Source: Achatina immaculata (taxonomy: Eukaryota; Mollusca; Gastropoda; Stylommatophora; Achatinidae). From it: a stretch of DNA of 64,000 nucleotides. Positions 25,287 to 39,738 of this stretch are shown here, in pieces. The position numbers and the translations under genes were made by a program. The stretch spans positions 39,301,515 through 39,365,514 of the forward strand of contig CM019701.1 of NCBI GenBank assembly GCA_009760885.1, given 5' to 3'. Under the pieces are notes generated by a model. It did no database searches. It had not been told where the DNA came from and worked only from the letters and a program-made list of their open reading frames with translations. Position 1 is the stretch's first letter; each line of letters begins with the position of its first letter.

Positions 25287-28200
25287 ACATGTTTCCATCA
25301 GCAAAAGTGTGAGAGATACTGGCCAGAGGAGGATGAGATGACAGTTGGTGAGATTACCATCAAACTAACGACAGCCCAAGTGTTCTCTGACTACACCATT
25401 AGAAGACTACAGCTGCTGAAGGTACTGTATCCTTTCCTTCTGTCCACTAGATTTAACCAGCCTTTGAATATCCTTCGCATTTGCTTAACCGTGTTCCATA
25501 GCTTTCATACTTCAGCGCTGTGCATATGACTCAAGCTTAAACATATTTTAAAGACTTTGGAGCTTATCTTATGATATTATGTTGGTTGTATTTAAATCCT
25601 TTGATTTCTCGTTCATTTCTTCCTGTAAAACGCCAGCTGTGGACAGACTGCGTTTCACAATGTTGGCACTCTAAAAGAGTTCATTTCCTGCATTTATATA
25701 TTTGAAGATTTATTTTTTTAATGAAGGTGATGGTAAGTGAAATTAGGAACAGAATAGGCCAAGCAAAGACTGCATTTCAGAGAATGAGAAACATATTAGC
25801 CAACACATCCTTATCAATGAATGTTAGAAAACGAGTACTAAAATGCTATATTGAACCTATCTTGTTATATGGAAGTGAATCAAGTCTGCACAAAAATCAT
25901 TGGAAGCAGCAGAAATGTGGTTTATTAGAAGAATGTTGCGAATCCCCTGGACAGCAAAAATAACTAATGAAGAATGTAGGAGAAGAGCTGGAGAGACAAA
26001 AAACCTTGTCAGAAAGATAAGAGAGAGACAATGTACTTTCATAGGACATGCAATGAGAAGAGGGGGCATTGAAAATATTATAACAACAGGAAAAATAGAA
26101 GGAAGAAGATCAAGAGGAAGACCAAGAGAAATGATACTGGACAGTCTGACGGGATGGTGTGAGAGGAGATCACCAACTGAACTGATGGCATGCATGAAGG
26201 ATCGCGTACTCTGGAGAAGCATAATAACCAACGCCAGTCGGCACGGCACATGATGATGATGATGATGGTAAGTGATGAGATAAAATTCAAATGTTGCTCA
26301 AAGTGTTGCAAAAGATATGAAAATGGGCTTCCGTTGTGAGTACCTGCTTTATGTAGAAAGAGAGGACAGTGAACGAGAATTTATATTATTCGACTACGCA
26401 GTAACCAATCTCAGCGCGCCATGATAAACGAATGTCACATTGTGCGCTGTTTTGAAAACCAATAATAAGCTTTCTCTACATCACTTTACATGCAGCAGTT
26501 TACTATTAAAGAAAAAAAAGAATTCATCATGAACAAAACTATGAGAGAACGAGAAAAAGTAAAACACTGATTCAACTAGCAAAGATGTCCAAGCTTATTT
26601 ATGAGAACATAACCTGAACGCATAGCTTATATAAGCTTCATTTTTTTATATGTTATGACAAGCATTTTTATCCCAGGTATCTCAAACCAAACCAAAAATT
26701 GTCACCAAGATATCAGATCCATGATTTAGATTTTTCTATTCTCGTGTATAGTCAGAACGCAGTAGCTGCCCTTGCTAATCACGCATTTTTTTTACCATAC
26801 CTCACGCTGCGTTTATGGAAAAGTCGTGATTTTTTGTGGTGAGCACAACTCACTTCCTACGCAAACCCTATAAAAGGATGAGGTTACATAAACAAATTCA
26901 GTTAATTTTCAAGCAGACAATTATGGCGTGTCTATCGCAACATTTAAGAAACATTGCTATTGGTCGCCTGCAAGCAGGCGAAAGTCAAAGTCAGGTTGCC
27001 AGACATTTAAACGTGCAGCAGAGTATCATCAGTCGACTTTGGCACTGTTTCCAAGCCACTGCCTCAGCTTAAGACCGGCACCGCAGTGGACGACCCAGGG
27101 TGACAACAGCTGCTTGTGATCCCTTTATCCTGGTTCATCAACTCAGAAATAGGTTTACAACAGTTTCCTCACGTGCCCAGTCATTGCTTGCAGAACGTCG
27201 TGTGTCTGATTAAAGTGTCCGGAATAGACTTCATGAAGCTGGACTGGTGGCACGACGGCCTAACCGATATATGTCCTGTCTTAACGAGACGCCATCACCA
27301 AAACGACTTATTTAGGCCAACCGGCATCAGCCCTGGAGAAATGACAATCAATGAAGACGTGTCTGGTTTAGTGAGGAATCTTCCTTTTTGTTGCACTGCC
27401 ATGATATGCGGAGAAGGGTCTACCGTAGGCCAAATGAACGTTTTGCCCAAAATTGCGTTGATGAGGCTCCACCGCACGGTGGTGGAGGTGTAATGGTATG
27501 GGGAATGATCAATTTCAGCGGAAGGAGTCCATTGGTGCAGACTGAAGGAGGCTTGAATGCGCACCGATACGTCAATGAAATTCTTCGACCCCTTGTGATT
27601 CCATTTTTAGTTGCGCAAAGGTCTGTGTTTCAACAGGACAACGCCATACTCCATTCTGCACCGTTCACCACACAGTTCCTGACTGCCAACAATATTCTCA
27701 CCCTTCCCTGGCCATCCCTGTCTCCAGAAATGAATCCGATCGAGCACCTATGGGATGAGCTGCAAAGACGTGTTTGTCGCCGAAACGTTTCTCCAGCCAA
27801 TCGTCGTGATCTGTGGCAGGCACTCCAGGAAGAATGGATAGCCATCCCACAGGCGCACATCAGACATCTGATCGCATCTGTGCCCAGGAGATGCCAGTCG
27901 CTGATCGATGCGAGCGGAGGCCACACACCATACTAACTTGAGAACCCCTGGGACTAACACATTCACGTCACACAGATGCAAGACACTGTCAACTGAGTGT
28001 TTAAACCCTTAGGTATTATTTTGTGCAATTTTAAAAGTTTATTCATTCAATTTATAAAGCTATAGAATAGCACAGTTATGGCTAATATTGGGTCATCAGT
28101 AGTTATGCGGTTTTTTTGGACAATATATATATATATATATATATATTGCTCGGTTGGAAAACAACTAAAGAAATAGACAAGAAATTAGACTCTTTTTTCA

Positions 28201-28756
28201 AAAACGAATAATTAAGGAAAATACTCGGTATAAAGTGGAACGAATTCAAAAACAACGCAGAGATTAGACAGATGAGCAAACAACAACCTGTCTCATGGGT
28301 TATCAGAAAAAGAAGATGGATATATGTCGGTCATGTTATGAGAAGAAACCACCGGAGAATCCCAAAACAAGCTATCAAATGGAACATAACAGGCCGAAGA
28401 AAAAAAGGGCGACCATGTGAAACTCTAAAGAGGACATTGTTAAGGGAGGCCAGTTTCGTGGGCATAACATCCCTTGATGAGGTTGAAAAGCTCGCTGAAA
28501 AAAGGAAAACTTGGCGAACTGCCATGCGAGCACTATGTGGCGTCTAGCGGCACTGGAAGAATGTGAGATATAAGAAGATATAATGGATTAGAAATGAAAG
28601 TTCACTTATTCCAGCTTTTCCTTCGGCTCGTAAAGACAAAGCATGTATTGCAATCTTTGATAATTTTATTGTTTGGCTGTAGCAGTGGTTCTCAAATATG
28701 TATAAATCACGGTCTCCTGGATCTGAGATGATAATTTGTCTCATCCTTTCTACATT

Positions 28757-28791
<35 letters not shown>

Positions 28792-31700
28792 ACCTAAATT
28801 CCCCAGGGCACATAGGGCTTCCGCAAGGGGTTTCCACAAACGCCTGTCCTTTGCCTTTTTTTCCCGCTCTTGCCCAGGTGAGTCCTCTGTTGCTCAGCAT
28901 CCTCTTTGTTGTTCTTCTCCATGTCTCTTTTGTTCTACCCTTACTTCTGTTCCCCTGTGGTGTCCATCGTAGTTCTATTTTTAGTAGTGAGTTGTCAGTC
29001 ATTCGGAACACATATTCACTGTCTACCTAGTATTAAATTAAAAATCTCTACATATTTCTAGTATTTTATCCAATTTATGTCTGCGCATGAATCTCAGTTT
29101 AAGAACCGCTGGGTGTAAAGCTGGTTACTTCAGATAACATAGAGAATTCTTATGTGTTGCAGGAAGGTAAAGCAGCTCAGGAAGTGACTCACTTTCATTT
29201 CACTGCTTGGCCTGACAAGAACATCCCGACAGCTCCGTGGGGTCTGGTGGAATTTGAACAAGTAGTGGCTTCCCATCCAACCAGCAAACCAACAGTTGTT
29301 CACTGCAGGTCAGTAGTCATGATATACGAATGTGAAATGGTGATATTCAAAACAAAGATATTCACATCCAGTAACATGCATGTTCTGTGAGTTTAAATAA
29401 GTTTTAAAAGCGGATTAAACAAACAAAGCTTAAATATTTTGGACACATTCATTAAACATTATTATAATTTAGAGAAAACCGTCTTGGAAGGATACATTAT
29501 GGAAAAAAAAGAGAGGAAGACCAAGGCGAAGATAGGTGTAAGACATCGTTGATAATCTGCAAATGGACGCATCAGTAGCAGAGCAACTTGCTTACAACCG
29601 ATAGGCCTTACAGGAGAGCTGTTAGGGAGGCAAAGTTCAGCAAGGGACATGCATATGACTGACTTCGTTCACTAGCAGCTGCTGTATATTAAACAGTCAG
29701 GTGTGCTTTACTCTGAGCTTCGCAAGTTTTTTCAACTCTTATGACAGTATTCTCCTAATTGATGAAATATAAGCAGTATTGGTACCCAGGAAACAAGTAA
29801 TAGAGTGAATACCCTTAGTTGAATGGTATCTTAGTTAAGGGCGCAGGTACGGGTCTTGAGATAGGTGTGCGGCATGAAAACGGTTATGGTATAAATACCA
29901 CGCAAGATTAGGTTAGACAAGAAGCCTTACTTGTTTTGGATGAAGGGGAAGTCTTACTTGTTTTGGATTTAGAGGAAGTCTTACTTGTTTTGGATGCAGA
30001 GGACGCCTTATTTGTTTTGGATGCACAGGAAGTCTTACTTGTTTTGAATTCAGAGGAAGTCTTACTTGTTTTGGATTCAGAGGAAGTCTTACTTGTTTTG
30101 GATTCAGAGGAAGTCTTACTTGTTTTTTGATTCAGAGGACGCCTTACTTGTTTTGGATTCAGAGAAAGTCTTACTTGTTTTTTGATTCAGAGGACGCCTT
30201 ACTTGTTTTGGATTCAGAGAAAGTCTTACTTGTTTTGGATTCAGAGGAATTCTTACTTGTTTTGGATTCAGAGAAAGTCTTACTTGTTTTGGATTCAGAG
30301 AAAGTCTTACTTGTTTTGAATTCAGAGGAAGTCTTACTTATTTTGGATTCAGAGGACGCCTTACGTGTTTTGGATTCAGAGGGAGCCTTACGATGTTTTG
30401 GGAAAAGAGAGCCTTACTATGTTTCAGTTAGAAGAATGTGTTGTTTTGGACAGATTTTTCAGTAGTAACAATTTTAGCAGAGGCAGTTTATGTTAAGATG
30501 AAGTGCTATGTTTTGAGACAGTTTGAAGTTTTTTTGTTAGAGGAGTTTTTTTTTTCTGTTGAAATCTTTGTAAGTATGTCTTTTTTCTTTTGTTGCAAGT
30601 AAATTGTAACGTTTCTTCCTGCATGGCGTTGAATATCTCAAGCCGGGAACTGTCATTGTATTTGTCTTACCAGCCTGATTGGCTACGTTTCCATCCTCAT
30701 AATATCATTGGCCATTTCACCAATTAATAAATGTGGTATTCAGTATATCTTTTAAGCAGTAGCTTTGTTTGCTTCCTTGTGAAATGTTACTTGTTGTTGA
30801 AGTTGATGACTGTAGGTTTCAGTGTTGTACAGTTATTACTTAGTGTTCTGCTGCAGTTTTGTGGAGTGCCTGGTGTTCTTGTTGTGCTACTAAGCAACAG
30901 ATTTTACAAACTTGGCTCAACATCGAAGCATTCGTAAGGTAGCATCAAGAGGAGAGAGTAACAAGAAATCGTATTTTTAGCCAGCAGATACACCACTTTC
31001 AAATTCTGCAGCTCTTTTACAAGTTGACAGTCAGATCTTTTTGTCGTATTGTTCTACTCTGAACTGTTATAATATGATAAGTCTCTCAGCCGTGACTGTT
31101 TTTTTTTTGTTCTGTTTTTTTTTACGGTTCTTATTCTTGGAAATGGCGCTGACCTTATTTTGTGTTCACTTTCATGTGCTCTGCCATCTAAAATCTAAAT
31201 AAGAAGACGAGGTCGGCTCCATGAGTCTCATCTTAAGCACCAATTCTTCATAATGGACAGTGCAATGTTCCATCCCTGGGACATGTTTCTACTGCCACGT
31301 CTGGAGCGTCTTTAACATCTGTCAAGTTTGCAGTATATTTCCGGAACCTGAGGACCATTTTGTGGAGCATGCGCAGAGTGAAGTTTGGGCAGATTTCTAG
31401 TGAAGTTTGGGCAGATTTCTAGTGAAGTTTGGGCAGATTTCTAGTGAAGTTTGGGCAGATTTCTGTTCCTACTGAATAACTTTGGCGGAAAACTTAAGTC
31501 GCTCTGTAATTTGGATATTTTTTAAAAATCTTGCTGTATAGGCTAAAATTGAACCAACAAGAAATCACAAAGTAGTTCTCTAATCTCCAAAGATTCAACT
31601 TATTAACTGCTCTTTTCAGGCGCACAAAATGCCTTCAGTATACACCGCAGTGTTGTGTTTATTTTGTGGATACTGTTTTTTTAGCTTTTATTTATTTTTT

Positions 31701-33173
31701 TATTTATAGCAGGGCAACTTGCTTACAACCGATAGGCCTACAGGAGAGCTGTTAGGGAGGCGAAATTCCGCAAGGGACAAGCAAATGAATGAGTGAATGA
31801 ATGAGGAAACAAGGAAGAGTGGGACCAGTAAAGCGACAGAGTAGAACATGGTGTTAGCCCCGAAATATGTTTAAAATCTCTAAAGCGCTTTGGATTTTGG
31901 CCCCGAACTAAGCATACAAGACAATGCTCTACTAATCTATCATCAACCCAGAGTTCTTTGAGAAATTATCGTTGTGGAAGTTTTTAAGGTGTGAAATATT
32001 ATTTATAAAGGCGTACGGTTCTGTTTCACATAAAGATAGAAAGAGTGAGGAAAGTGAGCAAGAGGAAAGTATAAATAACTAGAAATGAATAAAATGCAGC
32101 AGTCCTATATATCGGCAGAAACCTAAAAGCAAGGGTCACATATAAAAACAATACAACATATAATCTCTCTCTCTCTCTCTGTCTTTCTATGTGCCTATAA
32201 CTATAACTGGAACCATAGGCCTCCAAAGAATATCTAATAGCCTGTCATCCCATGACTCGCCAGCCATCCCATGACTCTTAAAAGAACATAGTTCTAAACA
32301 GAACCTGTTAGATCTTGCTAGAAATTATCTTAATAAATGTGTAGGAGTGTGATGTTAGAAGAACTTCATTGAAAGTGTATGTGTATGTGTGTGCATGTGT
32401 GTGTGCAACTATCTTGTTCGTGACCTCTTGTGTAGTTCATTATTTTATATGTGTGAATGTAATACTTTCATTTTGCATTCTTTTATATAATTTTTTCGTG
32501 TAATGTGTATACTTATATTAAATGGAGTGTGTAGGAAGAATGAAAGATGGAGTGATGAAGGGCAGAATGTAAGACCGTGCTGCGCGCCCAATTCTTAATT
32601 CTTTGAAAATAAAGAGTATTCATTCATTCATTTATTCTTCTCTCTCTCTCTCTTTCTCTGTCTCTCTCTGTCTAACCTTTAATGCCCAAGACACATGGGG
32701 TTTCCGCAAGGGTTTTCCACAAACCCCAGTCTTTCGCCTTTTTTTTCCACTCTTGTCCAGGTGAGCCCTATAACAACTATTATTATGATAATTTTAATTA
32801 TAAATATACTTTTTACTTCCATACTTAATGAGTTTAGCGTTTTCATACTTAATGAGTTTAGCGTTATGTTTACTTTTCAGTGCTGGAGTTGGCAGGACTG
32901 GAACTTTCATTGCTCTGAGAAACGTCATGAGACAGGCTGAGGAGACCGGGCGTTTGGACTTTTTCATGACCGTTAAAAAACTTCGGCGTGACAGGGTTAA
33001 CATGGTCCAGACTTCAGTAAGTTGACTGCTCTAGAACTGTTGGAACGGCTGTGTATCTTAGCTGCCACAGACTCATAGATGAGTTAATCCAGGAAGCATG
33101 ACTCAGTCAGTCAGTCAGTCAGTCCGTCAGTCAGTCAGTCAGTCAGTCAGTCAGTCAGTCAGTTAGTCAGTCC

Positions 33174-33204
<31 letters not shown>

Positions 33205-36200
33205 AGTCTGTCAGTCATTTGCTTGTCCCTTGCGGAACTTTGCCTCCCTAACAGCTCTCTTGTAAGCCTCTCGGTTGTGAGCAAGATGGCCTGTTGCTGA
33301 TGCATCCATTTGCAGATCATCAACGATGTCTTGCAGCCATATTCACCTTGGCCTTCCTCGCTTTCTTTTTCCCTTTATGTACCCTTCCAAGAAGATCTTC
33401 TCCAAATTATCATGACTTTTATTGTGTCCACAATATTTAAGTTTTCTCTCTTTAATCCTCTTTACTAGCCAGCTTTCTTCAATAGTAATTTCTTGTAGTA
33501 TGGATATATTTTTTTTTGTGTCCATGATATTTGAAGAACTCTTCTGTAGCATTTACATTCAAAGACATTTACGAATGTGTTTCTCAGCTGTTTTGTTAAG
33601 AGTCGAGGTCTCACAGGCATATGTTGCGATGGGAAAGATGCACGCCCTTAAAATTCTTACTTTTGTAGTTGTGTCTGTTCCTCTCTACAGATTCTTTAGT
33701 TATTTTACTTTCTGAAGAGCGATAGATGTCCTTCTTTTTAATTTCCCTCATTATTAGTAATGATCAAAGATATTCAAAACTCTCCACTTCTTCCTCATTG
33801 ATATATTTTTCAGCTGCCTTATTTATTTTGTCAGTAATTTAGTTTTCTTCTCATTAAGATAGATATTTTGCTCTTCACTATTTTACGGACTGATATAATT
33901 AGTTTTCCATTCCTTTTTGTGTTGTGGACAATAGTATTGTGTCATCAGCATATCTAATCTCTGGTATTCATAGCCTCCAATTTTTATGGCATCGTAATAT
34001 TCTTTTTTACATCTTCTCTAACATTCCTCATTATATTCTCAGTATACAATTTAAATAAGTAAGACAACAGTATGCGCCCCTGACGGGCCCCTTGTTGTAT
34101 GTCAAGTATGACTAAAAAGTAAAGATAGTCCCATAGCAAATGCCATAGGGGGTGAAGCGTTAGAGACCTCATTATGCTGGGTCATCAGCGTATGAGGTAG
34201 GGTGACCAGTTCCTTTCCTCGCTGCCTTTACTTCCCAGATTTTCTCTGGTACCCATTTTACGAGGTCTACCTCGGGGCCGTATTGGTCGGAAAAAAAATC
34301 CCGCTCAGCTGGGGATTCGAACCCTCGACCATTTGGTTGCTAGACGAGTGCTCTAACCACTACGCTAGCCGGCCCCTCAAGTATGACTACTTTTATTTAT
34401 TTAATCATTCTATTTGAGATGTTTTGTATGTTGAAGCCAATGCTTCAACGGTGATCTTTAACACTTTCCAAATAGTATCTCCTTTTTTTTTAACCTTCTT
34501 TCATTCTTTGTTTTTATCTTCTCCTTCTTGTCTTTCACCTGTGGAATCTGTGATTAGTTTTTGACTCCAAAATTCTTTCTCTGTTGTCGGTGTCCCCCGA
34601 TCATATGGCCAATTCCAAAATTGAAAATTCTGCAATAACGTGCAGCATTTGCTATAATAATTTTCTGTTACATTGTAGTAATATCTTGGAAAGAAATGAT
34701 ACTGAGGAAATGCCTAGCTTTGACGTGTGCAGGACAGATTGTTAGAGAACTATATTACACAGAGTGTGGGCTGGGGTTATTATCTTTCCTTGCATCTGCT
34801 TGTTTTCTGCATAGATTCCTAAGCTGGTCTTGTCTAATTCTGAAAGGTTCTGGTTACCAGATCTTTGACAAGTATATGAAAAACCTGTTACCAAACGTTT
34901 ATGGGGGGGGGGGGGGGTGAAAGCACTTTCCGAGATTTGTGAGTCAGCGACTCATAGCTGCCAAGCTGGCGTCAGGGTTGGCGAATCATAGTTGAGCAAG
35001 ATCCTGTTCCCTATTATCCGTGGGCATCGCCAGTAAACTGGCCTAGTCTGGCTAACGCCGTAGTCACCGTGGTGGTGGAGTCTGTTAAAGAAGTATTGCA
35101 TACCTACTGCTTTTTAAGTTGCACTCAGGCACTTTAAAAAAATCTACACTCATAACCAGCTCCCAATCCGACACAATTCTCAGAGTGAAGACGATGTATG
35201 CTTGCTATTAACGGCAATAATTAGGGCAAATAAAAGCAGAAAATGTATTCATTTATAATGCACTATGGGAGTCTGGGTATCGAAGTTGTTAGTGCACCAG
35301 CTTCTAATGGAAAAGGTCGGTGGTTCGAATCCGGTCGGAGGCGCCTCTCTCACTCAGCTGTAGAAATAGGTACCTGGCCTCTTCTGGAGCTGCAGAGAGA
35401 AAGGCATCCAGGTGTGATGTTGACTATATTGCCCTCCAGCGTCGCCAGAGGTCAAGGAAATATACGTATAAACCCTAACACCACATCTTTTAGACCAGCG
35501 ATTCCCAAACTATTTCAAACTGTGGCACACTTGGTAACGCAAACTTCTGCCTGTGTTCTTAATGCTGGACTCTTGTGTCCTGCAGTTAAGTAAATACTTT
35601 TTAGTAATTTTGAGTGCTTACACACTACGCTGCTTCTATTCAGTTATATTTTATTACACTGATAAATGAAAACAATTAGAGAGTGATTTTTAACTATGTT
35701 ACTCCTGAATTAATTTCCATGTTTTGCCAGAATAAAATTTTAATAGACGTTTTGCTAGAAGAAACTGCAGGGAAGTTACTCTGTAATTTAAAAAACATAG
35801 GTTTGTTTAGAAACGTGCAACTGTTCATTTTATTTAGGCATCGTTTCAGTAACGCTCTGAGCATTGATTCACACATTGATTCCATGCTAAATCTACCAGC
35901 ACTGCCAGTGTTGTTTTGGCATGAAAGAGTTAAGTTTTAAAGGGATTTTCTTTTCACTGAGAAATATGAGGTCCTTGAAAGCACAGATCTTTGAGCATTT
36001 CAACTCGTGGTTGACTGGGCTAGGAACTATGGGTCCTTAGATGGCGGGTATTTATCTTCTTCTTCTTCTTCGTACGCACGTTAGCGATGATGCGTGGTAC
36101 CCTGATTTTTGCGATGCTCCTTCTGGCTGGGTACCTCCGACTTCAGCATCTTTCCTTACTAGGGCAGACTGTGGTCTTGCTTGGACTGCCATGAAGACAG

Positions 36201-39200
36201 TGATGTGGGCAGCCCTGGTCAAAACTTTCTTTTGCAGCCTCTGGTGGCTGTACTTAACCCCGTTTTCCACGTTAGATCCATCGTGCAACGCTATCTGACC
36301 AGATTTCTTTGAGACAGTTCCACGGAGACACTCCGACTTTGGGATGAGGAATCCGATGAGTGCCTCAATGACATCCATTCCCCGCCACCTACAGTCTGTT
36401 GGCTCTGTTTTGTTTACATCATTCTGATAGCCATTGTTGAAGAGACCCAGAGGTTTGTCACGTCCTGGATTCACTGGTTTCACATCAGACTTCCCTCATC
36501 CCTGCCGGCGATCTCCTTGTCCCCATCCGTCCACCAACCTGACATTACATTTTATAAAAATATCAGTTAGTGTTGACTGATACCGGTTTCTGGGCTACAG
36601 AAGTAGGTCAGAGTGTTTAAGCAAACAGATCTATGTTCCCTGTCTCAAAAAGACTATGTTAAGATAAGTGTATCCTTAACACAGTTGTTCCCAGGGGTCA
36701 GGATATGTATAATATACATAAGCAAAAATGCGCTGTAATTTGGCCATACCTCTAGCTCTCTCAGGCCACACCTTTTGGAAAACTATCCCCTAGGTGCCTG
36801 CATAACACAATAGGTCTGCTGCTATTATTGTTTCAACCTTTCTGTAAAACTCTATCATGGATAATCAAAGAGGCTTTTGCATACCAATTAGAAAGCGAAC
36901 GACATCAGAGTTAGCAAAAATGTTGCAATTTGTGATTACTTATCTTTGATGTGTGTTGCAGGAGCAATACGCGTTTATCCATAGAGCGGCCCAAGTGGCC
37001 ATGTTGTGTATCAGAGCACAGGTGACTTCCAGTGATATCAGTAAGAGAATTGATGAGCTAGAGTCCCAAACAGAAACTGGAGAGACCCACATGGAGGCAG
37101 AATTTAAGGTAGGTAAATACACGCATGACAGGATTACCTTTACTTTTTACCTTTTTTTTTAAAATACACACACTGGTACTCTACCTGAGTTCTCATTGCG
37201 TTTTTTTAAAGGCAAGAAGTTAAATGTTTAATGTTATTAGATCAGATGTTCAGCTTTACTAGTTTTCACAAAGCTGGCTTCTTCTTCTTCTTCGTTTATC
37301 TCCCTGCAGTATTCCTTGTAGCGGATGTTGATGGCGAGAAGATGTCCGTTATGGCAGTCAGCGACTCATAGATGACACGCTGGCGTCAGAGTTTGACAAA
37401 CTATGCTGGAGTCAGAGTTTGGAAAACTATGCTGGCGTCAGAGTTTGGCAAACTATGCTGGCGTCAGAGTTTGATAAACCATGCTGGCGTCAGAGTTTGA
37501 CAAACCATATTGGCGTCAGAGTTTGACAAACCAAGCTGGCGTCAGAGTTTGGAAAACTATGCTGGCGTCAGAGTTTGACAGATCATACCGGCATCAGAGT
37601 TTGACAGACCATGCTGGCGTCAGAGTTTTACAAACCATATTGGCGTCAGATTTGACAAATCATGTTGGCGTCAGTCAGAGTTTTGCAAACCATGTTGGCG
37701 ACAGGGTTATGGCAAACCATGCTGGCGTCAAAGTTGGCAAAACATAGCTAAGCAAGACTGTGCCACTTCTTCGTTGGTGCATCCAAGTAACAGGCCTAAC
37801 CTTATTAACAGGGCAGAGATCGCCATAGTCCTCGCGGTGCTGGAGTCTGCACAGCCTCCTTTATGACCGGAAACTGCCGTGAGCCGTTGCCATGCCGACA
37901 CGCGAAGCTGTGTCTTACATCTTCCCCACAACGGTTACAAAGAGCACCAGCTGGCCGTTTCAAGAAGATATAATGATGATGATGATGATGATGAAAAGAA
38001 AGAAACAAACAAACAAACATATAAACAAAGAAAGAAAGAAAGAAAGAAAAAAGAAAAAACAAACAAACAAACAAACGTATAAACAAAGAAAGAAAGAAAG
38101 AAAGAACAAGAAAAGGTCACTCTATAACGTCTTCGCTCAAGGATATTTGTAGACTCTTTTCATGGTAACTTCTAAAACGCGCGCCGGCACTCTCCGGCAG
38201 CTGTAAATTATTTTATAAAGTCATATATTATTATAAATTATATACTATTATTTGCTGCTTATTTAACAAGCGGATGCTAAAGTTGAAAACAGAAAACCAA
38301 GTCCAGGTTCACGTCACTTCTATGTGGTCCAACATTTTGTCCAACATTTCCTGCTTAACTTTCTATTTTCCCTGGGCCACATATTTCCCCATCTCGTCCC
38401 TCCAGGCTCTCTGCGCCCTGTGCGAGGACAAAGACGATGAGGAGAGTAATGCCATCTACGAAAATAATCAAACTGTTCTCAACAGCGGCAAGAACAGAAC
38501 AAGATTTGTTGTACCAAGTGAGTTGTCATAATCAAAGACGGGATTAGTCTGTCCCTTAAAATAATCTGTTTATTTTTATTAATTTTTTTTTGGTATTTTT
38601 TTCCTTATTTACTGATGGAGAACAGATACCGTGAATTATTGTTCTCTTATTTTTTTTTACTGCAATGAACAATTGTAATTATCATTGTTCTATTATTTTA
38701 TTTTAACGCAATGAACAGTTATAATTGTCTAATGTTCTAATATAATTTTATTTACTGCAAAGAACAGTTTTAATTGTCTAATGTTCTAATATGTTTTATT
38801 TACTGCAATGAACAGTTACAATTGTCTGTTGTCCTAATATAGTTTTTACTCCACCGAACAGTTATAATCATCTATTGTTCTATGTTTTGTATGTTTATTT
38901 AATGAGGGGGAACAGTTATAATTATCTATTGTTCTAATTTCTATGACATTGAAAAGCCTCTGTGAATACTGTTTTATTTGCTTTGGGGATTATAGTAATG
39001 TTTAGGATGGACAGCAAAGTGTTTTCTATCTTATTACTGGAATATTGAAATGTTCGATTAAATAGAAAGTCACTGGAGTGTAGAAGTCTAGTGGAGAGTT
39101 CGTATTTTGTAGAATATGCTCTTTAGGCGCGTAATGATCATGAGAGTCCTGCCAGTGTCATAATTATACCTTGTATTATCTACATAAGGCGCCCTTCTCA

Positions 39201-39690
39201 TGAACAAGTGTCTACAAGGACATCTTTGGGATTGATTTTGACATAAGAATCAGCATATCCCCTAAAGTGCTGACAACTGTATGGTGTACGCTGGTGTACT
39301 TAGCCCGTGGGTCAGAATAGTATTTCATTTCAGGGGCAGTTTCGGTAAAAGATGAGTTAAGTGTCTAAATTATCCGTTCGGTCAAGTACTCGCGACTCTA
39401 CCCACCTCGTTGCCTTCGCATGAAAATACAGTTCGATGTAGGCTGCACATCTATTGGACTAGTTTTCACTTGTTTTTTAAAAAATTATATATATATGGAA
39501 GTTCACTATTTCAAATAACAGTTAAGCTGTAGGTAAACAGTGTTGATCAACTTTATTACTTTGATGTTGCTCTGACTTTTTCCAAGGATGATCTTGATCA
39601 AGCATGGGCAACATGGTTCCACTCAAGGGCCATATGCCTTGTTGGCTGGCTGATCACATTTATCTCCTACATTTGTTACATGAGGATGAT

Positions 39691-39738
<48 letters not shown>

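Noticed and set aside
24780..25341. Poly-Met, poly-His and poly-Ile frames
   Set aside because: Frames of the (GAT)n array next to exon 12.
28675..29119. 8-bp target-site duplication around the shorter hAT-like element
   Set aside because: ggctgtag and ggtgtaaa agree at only three positions.
29936..30465. Acidic LVLDSEEVL repeat protein
   Set aside because: 27-bp minisatellite in intron 13; frame broken by single-T insertions.
34300..34376. tRNA gene (A and B boxes on the minus strand)
   Set aside because: Box motifs belong to a SINE with body, tail and target-site duplication; the cloverleaf is not kept.
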